DNA from: Candidatus Hydrogenedentota bacterium
Lineage (GTDB): Bacteria > Hydrogenedentota > Hydrogenedentia > Hydrogenedentales > JAEUWI01
NCBI GenBank assembly: GCA_019637335.1
Contig: JAHBVV010000026.1
Span: 37,861 to 101,860 of the forward strand
Length of the DNA stretch: 64,000 nucleotides
Reading direction: 5' to 3'
Shown: positions 1 through 9,074 of the stretch, in pieces
Layout: each line of letters opens with the position of its first letter
How positions within the stretch are numbered: the stretch's first letter is position 1
Notes under the pieces: model-generated
Database searches by the model: none
The model's input: only the letters and a program-made list of their open reading frames with translations
Told to the model about the DNA's origin: nothing
Translations under genes and position numbers: made by a program

Positions 1-2
1 GT

Positions 3-125
3 CGAGTAACCCTGCGGGTGGCCGAAGGCCCGCCCGGACAGCCCGGCCCCGAGGAAGTGGGTTGGGTGTTGCCCGTCGCCGTAACCGAAGCCGGCGCAAC
101 CATCGAGCAGGTGATCACATGGTAA
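3..125 (+). CDS. C-terminal fragment of an unidentified protein (cut by window edge)
   Basis: An open frame enters from the left edge and stops at TAA. It encodes 40 residues ending in VTEAGATIEQVITW, with alternating hydrophobic residues typical of a real C-terminus. A hairpin lies about 110 bases downstream. No domain can be recognised from so short a piece. The next gene's frame can be extended leftward to overlap this one, but that extension is judged non-coding. Confidence 0.35.
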   Translation, partial: RVTLRVAEGPPGQPGPEEVGWVLPVAVTEAGATIEQVITW

Positions 126-237
126 GCCCAACGGAGTACGCCCGAGAATTCACACCCGCAACCATCACAAACACGACGGATGGCCCCAGGAACACGTCGG
201 GCGCCACCAGGAACTCGTTGGGTGCCACCCTCAAGCG

Positions 238-254
238 GGCCGCTTCAAGCGGCC
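238..254 (+). terminator. short hairpin after the partial upstream gene
   Basis: GGCCGCTT and AAGCGGCC form a perfect 8-bp inverted repeat separated by one base. It lies between the stop of the partial gene and the signal peptide of the next. There is no T-run, so the terminator role is weak, but it suggests that this stretch is intergenic. Confidence 0.3.
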
Positions 255-262
255 AACAGCTT

Positions 263-1759
263 GTGGGTGAAAAGACTTCAACGTCATCGCCAACACGCCC
301 TTTCGCCAGATTTCTTGTAATCTTAAGCGCAATCCTCCTCGCCCACATCACCCACGCCGAAAACGCCTCCGCCTACACTATCGAACCCATTCCCACGCCG
401 CCGGGCGTCGCTTTCGAGGCGAGCGCGCTGGAGACACTGCCCGACGGACGCATCGCCGCCGCCACGCGCATGGGCGAGGTGTGGCTGATCGGCGGGCTGT
501 ACGAGAACGACCCCGCGAAAATCACGTTCAAGAAGATCGCCGAGGCCCTGCACGAGCCGCTGGGACTGCTCCACCGCGATGGCGGGCTGTACGTCACCCA
601 GCGCCCGGAATTGACCCACCTTCGCGACACCGACGGCGACGACGTCATCGACGAGTACAACACCGTCACCAGCGATTGGGGCATCACCGGAAATTACCAC
701 GAATACGCCTACGGCCCCGTGCCGGACCCGGACGGCGGCCTCTGGGTCACGCTGAACATCGGCATGGGCAAGGCCAACTACCCCGAGCAGGACGCGTGGC
801 GCGGCTGGGGGCTGAAGGTGTATCCCGACGGCCGCCTGGAGCCGCAGTGCGCGGGCATGCGCTCGCCAGCCGGCGTGGGGGAGAACCTCGAAGGCGATGT
901 CTTCTTCACCGACCAGCAGGGCGACTGGATCCCGGCGGGATCCCTGCACCAGCTGCGCGCTGGCGCCTTCTACGGGCACGTCAGTTCGCTCAAGCACTGC
1001 GATCGCCCCGGCGCGCCCTTCGCGCGGCCGGAAAAGATCCCGTCCGGCATCCCGCTGCCGCAGGCCAAGGCGGAGTTTCCCATGCTCAGCCTGCCGGCCG
1101 TCTGGTTCCCCTACAAGAAGGTCGGGATGAGCACTACGGACATTCTGGCGGTCGAGAACGATGACCAGATAGGCCCATTTCGCGGCCAGCTGCTCGTGGG
1201 CGACTTCACCACCGCCGCCATATCGCGCGTGTTCCTGGAGCGGGTCAACGGCGAATACCAGGGGGCCTGCTTCAACTTCCTCGACGGCTTCCAGAGCGCG
1301 GTGCTGCGGATGACCTGGGCCCGGGACGGATCCCTGATCGTCGGCGAGAGCAACCGGGGCTGGAACTCGGTGGGCACGGCGTCATTCGGGATCGATCGCG
1401 TAACCTGGAACCGGCAGACGCCATTCGAGATTCAGGAAATGCGGCTTGAGCACGACGGCTTCACCCTGCGCTTCACCAAGCCGGTGAATGCCGAGACCGC
1501 GAGCGACCCGGCCGCCTACACCATGAGCAGCTACACGCTCATGTACCACAAGAACTACGGCAGCCCCGAGGTGGACACCCAGCCCCACGCGATCCGGCGG
1601 GTGACGGTGAGCGAGGACGGCCTGGAAGTGCGGCTGGAGACGGACATCCGCCAGTACCACATCCACGAGATCCACGCGGAAGGCGTCCGGAGTGCGGAAG
1701 GCGCGCCGCTGGTTCATGCGGACGCCTATTACACCGCGAACCAACTTCGAGAACCGTGA
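263..1759 (+). CDS. secreted PVC-type glucose/sorbosone-dehydrogenase-like beta-propeller protein
   Basis: The protein has a signal peptide (hydrophobic FLVILSAILLAHITHA) followed by a propeller-like region with repeated strand motifs such as LETLPDGRIAAATRMGEVWLI, DTDGDDVIDEY and RMTWARDGSLIVGESNRGW. This resembles the PQQ/sorbosone-dehydrogenase-like domain of large planctomycete membrane-bound dehydrogenase-type proteins. The C-terminal third (about 'MRLEHDGFTLRFTKPVN' onward) looks like an Ig/CBM-like sandwich often attached to these propellers. No haem CxxCH is present. The GTG start is chosen because it precedes the signal peptide directly; the same frame is open upstream (ATG at 119 or 62), but that part is low-complexity and contains a hairpin. 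A sugar-oxidising role is inferred from the family only. Confidence 0.7.
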   Translation: MGEKTSTSSPTRPFARFLVILSAILLAHITHAENASAYTIEPIPTPPGVAFEASALETLPDGRIAAATRMGEVWLIGGLYENDPAKITFKKIAEALHEPLGLLHRDGGLYVTQRPELTHLRDTDGDDVIDEYNTVTSDWGITGNYHEYAYGPVPDPDGGLWVTLNIGMGKANYPEQDAWRGWGLKVYPDGRLEPQCAGMRSPAGVGENLEGDVFFTDQQGDWIPAGSLHQLRAGAFYGHVSSLKHCDRPGAPFARPEKIPSGIPLPQAKAEFPMLSLPAVWFPYKKVGMSTTDILAVENDDQIGPFRGQLLVGDFTTAAISRVFLERVNGEYQGACFNFLDGFQSAVLRMTWARDGSLIVGESNRGWNSVGTASFGIDRVTWNRQTPFEIQEMRLEHDGFTLRFTKPVNAETASDPAAYTMSSYTLMYHKNYGSPEVDTQPHAIRRVTVSEDGLEVRLETDIRQYHIHEIHAEGVRSAEGAPLVHADAYYTANQLREP

Positions 1760-2122
1760 GATTGTTTCGAAATCGCCCAGAGGCGCCGAGGCATACATTT
1801 ACCAAATGCCAACCACGTCACATCGCAAGCCATCGAAGAAAGCGTGCAAGGCTGGGAGCGCAGGCGTCCCGCCTGCCAGGCGGCGAAGCCGCCGTCCATT
1901 TTCATCCTTGGATGACGCGAAGCGTCCTGATAGGCGGTACCCCACGAAACGCACACCGAACCAACACCCGCTTCCTTCCCAACGGCTCTTGGGGTCGCAG
2001 ATGCGCCGTAGGCGTATACAGCTACCGGCTGGAGCATTGCACCCGTTTCCAGATTCTGGCCCACTTACCAGCCGGAAGCAGTCCCCAAAAATGAAATGCC
2101 CGCGCGGCTTCCCTCCGCGATG
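1760..2122. other. intergenic, contains a core of the dispersed repeat
   Basis: This is convergent space between the propeller gene and the TPR gene. No supported gene was found; short frames on both strands lack domains or ribosome sites. Around 1848-1880 there is a hairpin-rich segment (GGGAGCGCAGGCGTCCCGCC) that matches, in reverse complement, the interior of the 307-bp repeats at 51.7 and 52.3 kb. Confidence 0.5.
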
Positions 2123-2740
2123 CTAGTCAAAGTAGTGTTTGGGGCGCGTGTCGGGCGGGGGAATGGGGCCGGGGCCCAGGCCGAGGGCGTTGCGCGCGAG
2201 TTCGGCGGGCGGGCTGTCGTCGGGAAAGCGTTCGAGCAGGTTCCGGTAGAGGATCCGTTCGCGCGGGGCGTCCCCGAGCCGCTTGTAGCAGGTCAGCAGC
2301 AGGCCGTAGGCGGCGTGTGCGCCCTCCCACTGGGGATGTTCCTCAATGACGCGTTCGTAATACCCCGCGGCCGCGGCGAAATCACCGCGCTGTTGCATGT
2401 GGAGGTTGCCCAGGGCGCACAGGCGCGCGGCCTGTTCGCCGGGTTCGCCCGTACGCGCCAACTGATCGAGGTGCTGCGCGATTTGGCGCTCCGCGGGGAC
2501 CGTGCCGGGATCGCGTTCCCCCTGCATCTCCAGCGCGCGTTCGAGCGCGGCCCGCCGCGCCGCCTGGACTTCCTCGCCGCCCGGATTCGGGGTGGCGGCG
2601 ATTGCGCGATCCGGATCCGCCGCGCCAGCGTCTGTGGCGGCGCTGTTTCCGCCTGGCCCCCAGAGGGCGCCGAGTATCGCCGCGAAAAGGAGCGCGTTGA
2701 GGCCGTACCGCCGCATCCCGTTGCGCGCCGCGGCGATCAC
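2123..2740 (-). CDS. TPR protein with N-terminal membrane anchor/signal
   Basis: A 205-residue protein. Residues about 12-28 are hydrophobic (YGLNALLFAAILGALWG), then comes an Ala/Pro-rich linker. Residues about 95-190 form two to three tetratricopeptide units (ALGNLHMQQRGDFAAAAGYY, AAYGLLLTCYKRLGDAPRER). It overlaps the preceding PilX-like gene by four bases (ATGA), so it is translationally coupled as the last gene of a four-gene pseudopilin operon. TPR proteins in such clusters usually act as assembly or lipoprotein scaffolds. The exact role is unknown. Confidence 0.75.
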   Translation of the reverse strand: MIAAARNGMRRYGLNALLFAAILGALWGPGGNSAATDAGAADPDRAIAATPNPGGEEVQAARRAALERALEMQGERDPGTVPAERQIAQHLDQLARTGEPGEQAARLCALGNLHMQQRGDFAAAAGYYERVIEEHPQWEGAHAAYGLLLTCYKRLGDAPRERILYRNLLERFPDDSPPAELARNALGLGPGPIPPPDTRPKHYFD

Positions 2741-4473
2741 AGGCCGAGCTCCCGCCAGGAAATCTGGGTCGCCGCGATGATGGGGTAATCGCCGACCATG
2801 CCCTCGGGCAGGTTGCGACCGAGTTCCGGAACCTGGTACACCGTGGGCGGGTTCAGGGTGAGATCGAAGTAGTTCGACACAATCGTGCCGGCCACCTTCG
2901 CCGTTTTCAGCGAGGTCACGCGGCGGCCCGCGTAGAAGGCCCCCATCAGGTGGATATCGGAGCGAAAGATCAGGTCGAGCAGGGATCCGCCGATCACGAT
3001 GTTCTCCCGCGCCATGATCCCGATCGCGTTTTCAACCGGGAAGCTCCCCTCCAAATCCGAGGGATCGCCGCCGTTGCAGGCGAGGAGGTGCGAATCAATC
3101 TGCACGGAGCCGCCGGCCAGTATCGCGCCCCTTCCCGTGTAATAGAGGCTCTTCTGCGAACCCTTCCCGCGGAAGTTCACGTTGCCCGTGACGTAGATCT
3201 GGCCGTTGATCTCCAGGACATCCCGGTCGCGGTTGAAGAGGACATAATCATCCGTTTTCGGGGGAGAGACCGCCGGGAGCGACCCCGACATCTGCTCGCC
3301 CGTCGTCGCATTCCAGTAAAAGTGGGCGCCGGCGGTGTCGAAGGTGATGTTTCCGGTGTAGATGCCGTCATTCGGGATTTCCGGATCGCCGACCAGTACC
3401 TCCGCGAAGTATTCTTCGTGCTTGTAGGGATCGCCGGTGTCCCCCCGCGCCACCTGACGCCCCTGCGCGTCCTGAAACGGGTCCGAGAGCCTGGGGAACA
3501 CCACCCGGTCCGCCAGGTCGTAAAGTTCATCCCAGCCGTTGTCGCTGTGCACGTTTTGCGGTTCGCCGCGATCGCCATCGGGCAGCACGCCGCCGCCGAT
3601 CCAGCCACCCGTGACAAAGACCGCGTCGAGCGTCTCCTTCACGGCGTTTCCGAAGGCTTGCGCGTCGCCGAGGGCGGAATCGGCGGTGAGGTTGATCAGG
3701 CCGTTCCGCGATCGGAACGTGGCGCGGAGGGTCGAGACGATCTCGCCTTCAAAGAGGGTTTGCGGCGGATCGGGAATGTGCCGCAGGAGGGCATCGGGGA
3801 TCCCGGTGTAGTTGTTGCGCACGCGGGTTGTCCCGCCCAGCCCCAGCGTGGCCAGCCCGATGGCGCCATCCAGCAGGCCGTCGCCCAGCATGTGGACCGA
3901 TCCCGCCGCGTTCACGCTGCCGTTGATCAGGCCGCCGCTCAGGCCCGGGCCCGCGAAGATCGCGTTCTGCCACGCGTTCACATTATCGGTCTTGTAGACC
4001 GCCTCCGCCCGGCGCACGGCGGCCCCGGAACGGGCCATGGCGTACACCGTGTACATCCCCTCCTCGGAGGCGTCGTCGGCCAGGCCGTTGCCGTTGTTGT
4101 CGCGCCCATCGTCCTCCCACGCATGCGCGTAGGCGGCGTATTCGACGGATTCCATGGACGGCAGGCGCTGCGGCGAGATCGCGTCCGAATCGAAATCCGG
4201 TAATACGAGTTCGTTTCGCTCGTTCCAGACCGGCTCCCAATCCTCCATGCCGATGGAGCCGTCCTCGCCCGCCTCCAGTTTCGCCTCGGAACGGCTGATG
4301 GCCGCATCGAGCCCGAAGAGCGCCGCGTTGTAGTCCTCAAAATGGGTGACCGCGGTGCGCTGCTGGTAGATCCGGCCCATCAGCGCGCCCGTCACCACGA
4401 CGGCGACGCCGATGAAGAATACGGCCAGAAGCAGCGCCATGCCGCCGTTCGTCTTTTCGTTCGTTGGCCGCAT
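2737..4473 (-). CDS. PilX-like large minor pseudopilin/pilus assembly protein
   Basis: A 578-residue protein that opens with a short basic segment and a membrane helix (GGMALLLAVFFIGVAVVVTGALMG), as in PilX N-terminal proteins, with no classical GFTLIE cleavage motif. The rest is an extracytoplasmic region rich in Gly/Asn/Asp with beta-helix-like stretches (LSGGLINGSVNAAGSVHMLG) and acidic DxNGNG loops (DNNGNGLADDASEE) that may bind calcium. It starts four bases after the PilW-like gene and overlaps the TPR gene. It is far longer than proteobacterial PilX (about 200 residues), which is common in planctomycete-type genomes. Role in pilus or secretion tip assembly is inferred from position. Confidence 0.7.
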   Translation of the reverse strand: MRPTNEKTNGGMALLLAVFFIGVAVVVTGALMGRIYQQRTAVTHFEDYNAALFGLDAAISRSEAKLEAGEDGSIGMEDWEPVWNERNELVLPDFDSDAISPQRLPSMESVEYAAYAHAWEDDGRDNNGNGLADDASEEGMYTVYAMARSGAAVRRAEAVYKTDNVNAWQNAIFAGPGLSGGLINGSVNAAGSVHMLGDGLLDGAIGLATLGLGGTTRVRNNYTGIPDALLRHIPDPPQTLFEGEIVSTLRATFRSRNGLINLTADSALGDAQAFGNAVKETLDAVFVTGGWIGGGVLPDGDRGEPQNVHSDNGWDELYDLADRVVFPRLSDPFQDAQGRQVARGDTGDPYKHEEYFAEVLVGDPEIPNDGIYTGNITFDTAGAHFYWNATTGEQMSGSLPAVSPPKTDDYVLFNRDRDVLEINGQIYVTGNVNFRGKGSQKSLYYTGRGAILAGGSVQIDSHLLACNGGDPSDLEGSFPVENAIGIMARENIVIGGSLLDLIFRSDIHLMGAFYAGRRVTSLKTAKVAGTIVSNYFDLTLNPPTVYQVPELGRNLPEGMVGDYPIIAATQISWRELGL

Positions 4474-4477
4474 CGGG

Positions 4478-5059
4478 TCAGTTCCTCGGTGTGACCAGCT
4501 GCGTCAGGGACTGGCTGATCGGGTGGCCGCGGCGGGAGTGGCCCTCGGTGCGAACGGTGACGGAAATGCGGCCCTCGACCGCCTCCACCAGAAAGCCCGC
4601 GTCCGGGCCGGTGCGCGGGGCGGCCAGGTTGTTGGCCAGCACCCGCACGCGATCGCCATCGATCAGGATGAGCTGCGACGCCGTCAGGCCGTCTTCGTTC
4701 AGGTCGTTGTCGTCTCGAAGGACCGCGATTTCCGGCCCGAGTTCAAGCGCGTTTCCGGCATTCACCGCCGTGCCGTTGCCGTCCAGATCGTCCGCCATCC
4801 GGAATCGCAGGACCTCCCCGGGCAGCTGCTCCGTATTGATGCTGCCGGCGGCGGCCTGGCGCAGGCGCGGCGTGAGCAGGAGCAGGGCGCGGCGCGCTTC
4901 GTCTCCGGCGTTCACCTTCACGTCATGCACGCGCGCGGAATCGCCCAGGCTCAGGGATACCGAAAAGAGCACGCCCATCAGCGCCGTGAAGATCCCCATC
5001 GCCACGGCCAGTTCAAGCAGCGTTACGCCCGCGTTGTATCGCGCCGGATCCCGCACCAT
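4478..5059 (-). CDS. PilW/GspJ-like prepilin with N-terminal methylation motif
   Basis: A 193-residue type IV pilin-like protein. The N-terminus YNAGVTLLELAVAMGIFTAL has the prepilin peptidase site (cut after G10) with Glu at mature position 5 and the usual hydrophobic helix. The body resembles minor pilins of the PilW/GspJ group (DEARRALLLLTPRLRQAA). It starts one base beyond the stop of the PilV-like gene and is followed four bases later by the PilX-like gene, consistent with one transcript. Confidence 0.8.
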   Translation of the reverse strand: MVRDPARYNAGVTLLELAVAMGIFTALMGVLFSVSLSLGDSARVHDVKVNAGDEARRALLLLTPRLRQAAAGSINTEQLPGEVLRFRMADDLDGNGTAVNAGNALELGPEIAVLRDDNDLNEDGLTASQLILIDGDRVRVLANNLAAPRTGPDAGFLVEAVEGRISVTVRTEGHSRRGHPISQSLTQLVTPRN

Positions 5060-5060
5060 G

Positions 5061-5528
5061 CTACTGCTTCACCAGCGTCGTGGCGCTTGACTCGAACACC
5101 TGGCCGCGCGCGTTGCTCCAGAGCAGCGTTGCGCGCACTTCGAACGGGTCGGGCAGGGCGGGCCGGATCAGCACCGAACCGGCGGGGCGCTCCAGGGGCA
5201 GTGGAATGGACTCGCCATTCGCGTCGAAGCACACCAGGGTCACCGCGCGCCGGACGCCCGGGGTGTCCAGGGCGGGCGGCTGGTATTCCATCAAATCATC
5301 GACGGATTTCGTGCGCACCTGATCCAGTACGCTGGACAAGTGCGCATTGGCGACGGCGCGCTCTTCGTTCAGGCGGGCGACCAGCGCCAGCGACAGGAGC
5401 GATCCAAATAACATGGAAAGGCCCAGGGCGAGTACGCCAGCGGCGAAAGTCAATTCGACGAGACTGAAGCCGGCGTTTTCCGGAATATTCTTTTTTTTGA
5501 CACGATCCATCTGCCCGATTCCCGTCAA
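5061..5528 (-). CDS. PilV/GspI-like prepilin, first gene of pseudopilin operon
   Basis: A 155-residue protein. N-terminus NAGFSLVELTFAAGVLALGL is a class III (type IV) prepilin leader: cleavage after G20, Glu at position 5 of the mature protein, long hydrophobic helix. The C-terminal part has the small beta domain of minor pilins (RPALPDPFEVRATLLWSN). It is the promoter-proximal gene of a tightly packed V-W-X-TPR operon. An internal ATG six codons in is an equally possible start. Confidence 0.8.
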   Translation of the reverse strand: MTGIGQMDRVKKKNIPENAGFSLVELTFAAGVLALGLSMLFGSLLSLALVARLNEERAVANAHLSSVLDQVRTKSVDDLMEYQPPALDTPGVRRAVTLVCFDANGESIPLPLERPAGSVLIRPALPDPFEVRATLLWSNARGQVFESSATTLVKQ

Positions 5529-5980
5529 AGTTGGTCACTGCTGCACAACAGGAATGCTACCACCAAGTTCCGGATTTCGCAAGCGCCGCAATGAAATTCA
5601 GCACGATTTCGTGGCCATTCCACGTGTCAACGGTTCCGAGAAATCGCGAAGCAGTGTGGGGGCAAGGATCGCGGACGGGAGTGTCCACGGCAGGGTGAGC
5701 CCACCTCCAAAAGGGTTCCCCTGAACCCAGCAAAGCCACCTCGAAAAGAAAGTGGCACAGCTCTATGACGCGCCGGAGGCGGGCGTCCCGGCTGTGTTCA
5801 GCGCCGAAGGCGCAAGTGTAGGATAGCCGTCCCGGCTGTGTTCAGCGCCGAAGCCGCAAATGTAGGATAGCCGTCCCGGCTGTCCCGGGCGGCGAAGCCG
5901 CCCATGCCGGCAGGGTCAGCGATCCACCGTAGACGGAATGCCGGCACTCACGCCGGGTTCTTCTACGATCTCCACCTCCC
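5529..5980. other. intergenic region upstream of pseudopilin operon
   Basis: About 450 bases without a supported gene. The right half holds the hairpin repeats described separately; the left half should contain the operon promoter, but no clear -35/-10 pair stands out. A 60-codon minus-strand frame at 5557-5739 has no domain or ribosome site and is not called. Confidence 0.5.
5753..5890. repeat. tandem copies of dispersed hairpin repeat (family B)
   Basis: Two adjacent units of about 49 bp contain GCCGTCCCGGCTGTGTTCAG, then CGCCGAAGGCGC-type hairpins and the tag TGTAGGATA. The same sequence recurs at 27.05, 31.86 and 32.16 kb, including the lead-in CGAAAAGAAAGTGGCACAG seen just upstream here (about 5741-5760). 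All copies are intergenic. Confidence 0.75.
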
Positions 5981-6475
5981 TCAATCAATATACATCGCAA
6001 GCTGCTTCTGGCTGTGCGCGTCGAGCGCCGTCCAATCCGCAATGGTGTAAACATCCCCCGCGACGTCCGTGATCAGCAGCCGGCGTGGCGGCAGAGTCCG
6101 CGGCCAGTCATCCACGCCGGTCTGAAATACGCGCGCGCCTTCCGCGCAGACCACGTCCCAGTACCGCAATTCAAACTCCTTGCGCACCGCGATCACCCGC
6201 GTGATCTCGAACGCAAACGCGGCCTCCCGCAGGGCCTGCCGCAGCACCCCGGCGCTGTCGCTGTCCAGCGCGCCGGGATCGGACACAAGCGCCACTTCGC
6301 GCCCGTCATCGTCGCGCAGGGATATAAAGTTGTCCGGCGCCGACCACGGAAAGCACGGTTGGGCCTGCACGGCCCGTGTTTCGCCGTCCCACGAAGCCAC
6401 GGTGCGCCCATCCGCCCCTCGGTGTAGCCGCAATGCGCCCGGAGCCGGCGGCTCGAAGTTCTTGTTTCCGATCAT
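5981..6475 (-). CDS. DUF1854 family protein (ABC exporter partner)
   Basis: A 164-residue soluble protein matching the DUF1854 pattern: PWSAPDNFISLRDDDGREVALV, then ALREAAFAFEITRV and a C-terminal RRLLITDVAGDVYTIADWTALD. In known genomes DUF1854 proteins are encoded next to, or fused with, a specific ABC exporter linked to cyanophycin metabolism. Here it begins 15 bases after the exporter's stop codon, with a GAGGAAG ribosome site, so the two are co-transcribed. The biochemical role is unknown. No cyanophycin synthetase or cyanophycinase lies in the window. Confidence 0.85.
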   Translation of the reverse strand: MIGNKNFEPPAPGALRLHRGADGRTVASWDGETRAVQAQPCFPWSAPDNFISLRDDDGREVALVSDPGALDSDSAGVLRQALREAAFAFEITRVIAVRKEFELRYWDVVCAEGARVFQTGVDDWPRTLPPRRLLITDVAGDVYTIADWTALDAHSQKQLAMYID

Positions 6476-6490
6476 GGCTCTTCCTCGCTC

Positions 6491-8761
6491 TTACGCCACG
6501 TACATTTCATGCAACTCCTGTTGCATGCGCACCAGGCGCTGGTAGACGCCGTCTTTCTTCCGCAGGAGCTCGGCGTGCCCGCCTTCTTCGACAATCCGCC
6601 CCTCGTCCACCACAAACAGCCGATCCGCCCGCCGGAGCGTCGAGAGCCGGTGCGCGATCGCGAATACCGTCCGCCCCTCCACCAGCTTGTCCAGCGCTTC
6701 CTGGATCTTGTGTTCCGTCTCGGTGTCCACGCTGCTCGTGGCCTCGTCCAGGATCAGGATGCGCGGATTACACAGGATCGCCCGCGCAATCGAAACGCGC
6801 TGCCGCTCGCCGCCCGAGAGCGTGTGGCCGCGCTCGCCCACCACCGTGTCGTAGGCCTGGGGAAGCTGGCAGATGAAGTCGTGCGCGTTCGCGGCCCGCG
6901 ACGCCGCAATCACCGCCGACAGATCCGCCTCCGGCATGCCATAGCGGATATTGTCCAGGATCGAACCATGAAAAAGATGGGGATCCTGCAACACGATGCC
7001 GAGTTGCCGGCGGTACTGGCCCAGGTCCAGTTCGCGTACGTCCACGCCGTCTACGCGGATAGCGCCGTGCGACGCATCGTAAAAACGCGCGATCAGATTC
7101 GTTATCGTCGATTTGCCCGCGCCGGAGGGCCCCACCAGGCCGATCATCTCGCCGGGAGCCACATCAAAGCTGACATTCTTCAGCACGTGCCGGACGCCGT
7201 CGTAGCCGAAGCTCACCTGGTCGAAGCAAACGCGCCCCTGGACCGGCTCCAGCCGCACCGGGCGCTCCGCCTCGCGGATCTCGGGAACCGTGTCGAGGAT
7301 CTCGAAGACGCGGTGGGCCGAGCTCGTCGCGCGGTTGAGAATAAAGGTCATCCGCCCCAGAATCTCGATCGGCTGCATGTACATGCCCACATACAACGCA
7401 AACGACACAAACACGCCCACCTGGAGCGGTTCGGCGGTCGGGCTGTAGCCCAAGAGGCGCGGCATCGCGAAAATCCACACGGACAGCGCCATCCCCTGCA
7501 CCGAAAGCCACAAAAACGGCCAGAAGCTCGTCCAGGTGTGGTGGATCTGGTTGAAGCTCGCACAGGCCAGGTCGTTGCTCGCGTTGAATCGCGTGCGCTC
7601 CCGGTCTTCCTGGTGGAACGCCTTGACCACGCGGATCCCCGGGATAGCGTCGGCAAGCACCGCCGTCACCGCGCTCCAACGGCGCCACGCCCGGATAAAC
7701 AGCTGGTGCATTCGCTGGCCGTAGCGGAACAGCACAAACAGCAGCACCGGCAGTGGCAGGGTCATCACGAGACCGAGCTTCCAATCGAGCCAGAGCAGCA
7801 CGGCGCTCAGCCCGCACAGCGTGGTGATCGCCACGATGAAGTCCACAAAGCCCCATGCCAGGAATTCCCAGAGCCGATCGGTGTCCGAGCTGACCCGGCT
7901 GATCAGGCTGCCGGTCTGCCGGGCGGAGAAGAAACTCAGGCTCAGTCTTTGCAGGTGGTCGTACGCCTCGCGGCGGAGATCCCGCGCCACGAATTCGCCC
8001 AGCAAGGCCATCGAGCGCATGCGCGCCCACGCAAAAAACTGCACGCCGCAGTAGGCCGCGCCGAGGAGCGCAATGAGCCACAGGGCTTCCGGACGGGCCG
8101 ACATCGCATCGCGCGAGCCATCCTGCACCGGTCGCACGAGCGTGTCAATCAAATGCCCCGTCAGGAAGGGCGGCACGAGCTGCAGCGCGGTAATCGCAAG
8201 CGCGGAAAGCACCCCCGCCGATACGCGCCGCCAGTACGGCTTCATATACGAAATGAGACGCCACAGCACCGCCGAGCTGTCCTCCGAGACCGATGCCTGG
8301 GCCGTTTCGATGGGGCGGAGCAGGCTCTGCTGATACAGGTCCTCCGCGGCGCCCTCCGGCGGGCGGGCCTCGGGGTGATCCAGCAGGTATTTGATGGCCT
8401 CAAAGGCGGGGCGCTGCCGGTGGCTGAACTGGATCGACGCCAGGGCGGTCTCCCCACCGGCGCCCAGCAGCAGCATCCGGCTACAGCTCAATCCCTGTTG
8501 GATGCGGGCTTCAACAATGGAATCCCGATCAGCGCGGAAGCGGCGCCCGCCGCTTTCCTCGATCAGGAACAACGCCCGGTCCGTGAGCACGCACCACAGC
8601 GCGCCCAGTTTCAGTTCCGCGTCGAGATCGGCCAGCGCGAACAATACCGGCTTCTGTTCTGGCGTGTCCGCGTCCAGCGCGCGCCGCACCGCGTTGGGTA
8701 GTCCGGACGGTTGTCGGGTGTAGCGCAACAGCCGGTTGGTGCGGGCCGCGTGGGTATTCAT
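6491..8761 (-). CDS. ABC exporter (MsbA-type half transporter with N-terminal DUF1854-associated domain)
   Basis: A 756-residue protein. Residues 1-155 form an extra N-terminal domain with a PH-like beta pattern (LWCVLTDRALFLIEESGGRRF). Residues about 165-480 are a six-helix ABC exporter membrane domain. Residues 505-756 are the nucleotide-binding domain: Walker A GPSGAGKST (544-552), signature LSGGERQR (648-655), Walker B ILILDEA (668-674), and switch His in AIAHRLSTLRRAD. The extra N-terminal domain plus the adjacent DUF1854 gene match the exporter type described as associated with cyanophycin metabolism. The ATG was chosen because GGCAGAGGAG lies seven bases before it; an ATG 29 codons upstream lacks a ribosome site. 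Substrate unknown. Confidence 0.88.
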   Translation of the reverse strand: MNTHAARTNRLLRYTRQPSGLPNAVRRALDADTPEQKPVLFALADLDAELKLGALWCVLTDRALFLIEESGGRRFRADRDSIVEARIQQGLSCSRMLLLGAGGETALASIQFSHRQRPAFEAIKYLLDHPEARPPEGAAEDLYQQSLLRPIETAQASVSEDSSAVLWRLISYMKPYWRRVSAGVLSALAITALQLVPPFLTGHLIDTLVRPVQDGSRDAMSARPEALWLIALLGAAYCGVQFFAWARMRSMALLGEFVARDLRREAYDHLQRLSLSFFSARQTGSLISRVSSDTDRLWEFLAWGFVDFIVAITTLCGLSAVLLWLDWKLGLVMTLPLPVLLFVLFRYGQRMHQLFIRAWRRWSAVTAVLADAIPGIRVVKAFHQEDRERTRFNASNDLACASFNQIHHTWTSFWPFLWLSVQGMALSVWIFAMPRLLGYSPTAEPLQVGVFVSFALYVGMYMQPIEILGRMTFILNRATSSAHRVFEILDTVPEIREAERPVRLEPVQGRVCFDQVSFGYDGVRHVLKNVSFDVAPGEMIGLVGPSGAGKSTITNLIARFYDASHGAIRVDGVDVRELDLGQYRRQLGIVLQDPHLFHGSILDNIRYGMPEADLSAVIAASRAANAHDFICQLPQAYDTVVGERGHTLSGGERQRVSIARAILCNPRILILDEATSSVDTETEHKIQEALDKLVEGRTVFAIAHRLSTLRRADRLFVVDEGRIVEEGGHAELLRKKDGVYQRLVRMQQELHEMYVA

Positions 8762-9074
8762 GAAGTGCTCCTCTGCCGTAGTCCTGGCCTGATATACAGC
8801 TAATCGTTGAGTATGCATACTTCCCAGGCGGCGCGGCAACCGGAGCAAGGGTGTGCCAGATAGTTGACACCGCGCGCAAAGTGCGGCACTATGGGGGTAA
8901 GGCAGTAGCAGGAATCCACTCTGGACGTACGCGGCGGACGTTCCGTATTTGCGACCGGCTGTGCGTCACGGCTCGGGATTCCGGAAACCCCCGACGGTGA
9001 AAGGAGGTCCGGGCGGGATTACACTTAACAGATAACATTCAGGGAGCTCCCTGAAAAACGAGGAATTCATTACC
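8762..9074. other. divergent intergenic region (ABC exporter / prepilin)
   Basis: About 310 bases between divergent genes; it should carry both promoters. No convincing sigma70 pair or operator was identified. A purine-rich GAGG about 12 bases before 9075 serves as the ribosome site of the prepilin. Confidence 0.4.

Noticed and set aside
2950..4203. Long plus-strand frames opposite the PilX-like gene (likewise 6509-8701 and 40335-42461 opposite the ABC exporter and the kinase)
   Set aside because: Arg/His/Pro-rich antisense shadows typical of GC-rich DNA; the minus-strand proteins have clear domains.
5557..5739. 60-codon minus-strand frame upstream of the DUF1854/pseudopilin boundary
   Set aside because: No ribosome site, no domain, and it runs towards repeat DNA.
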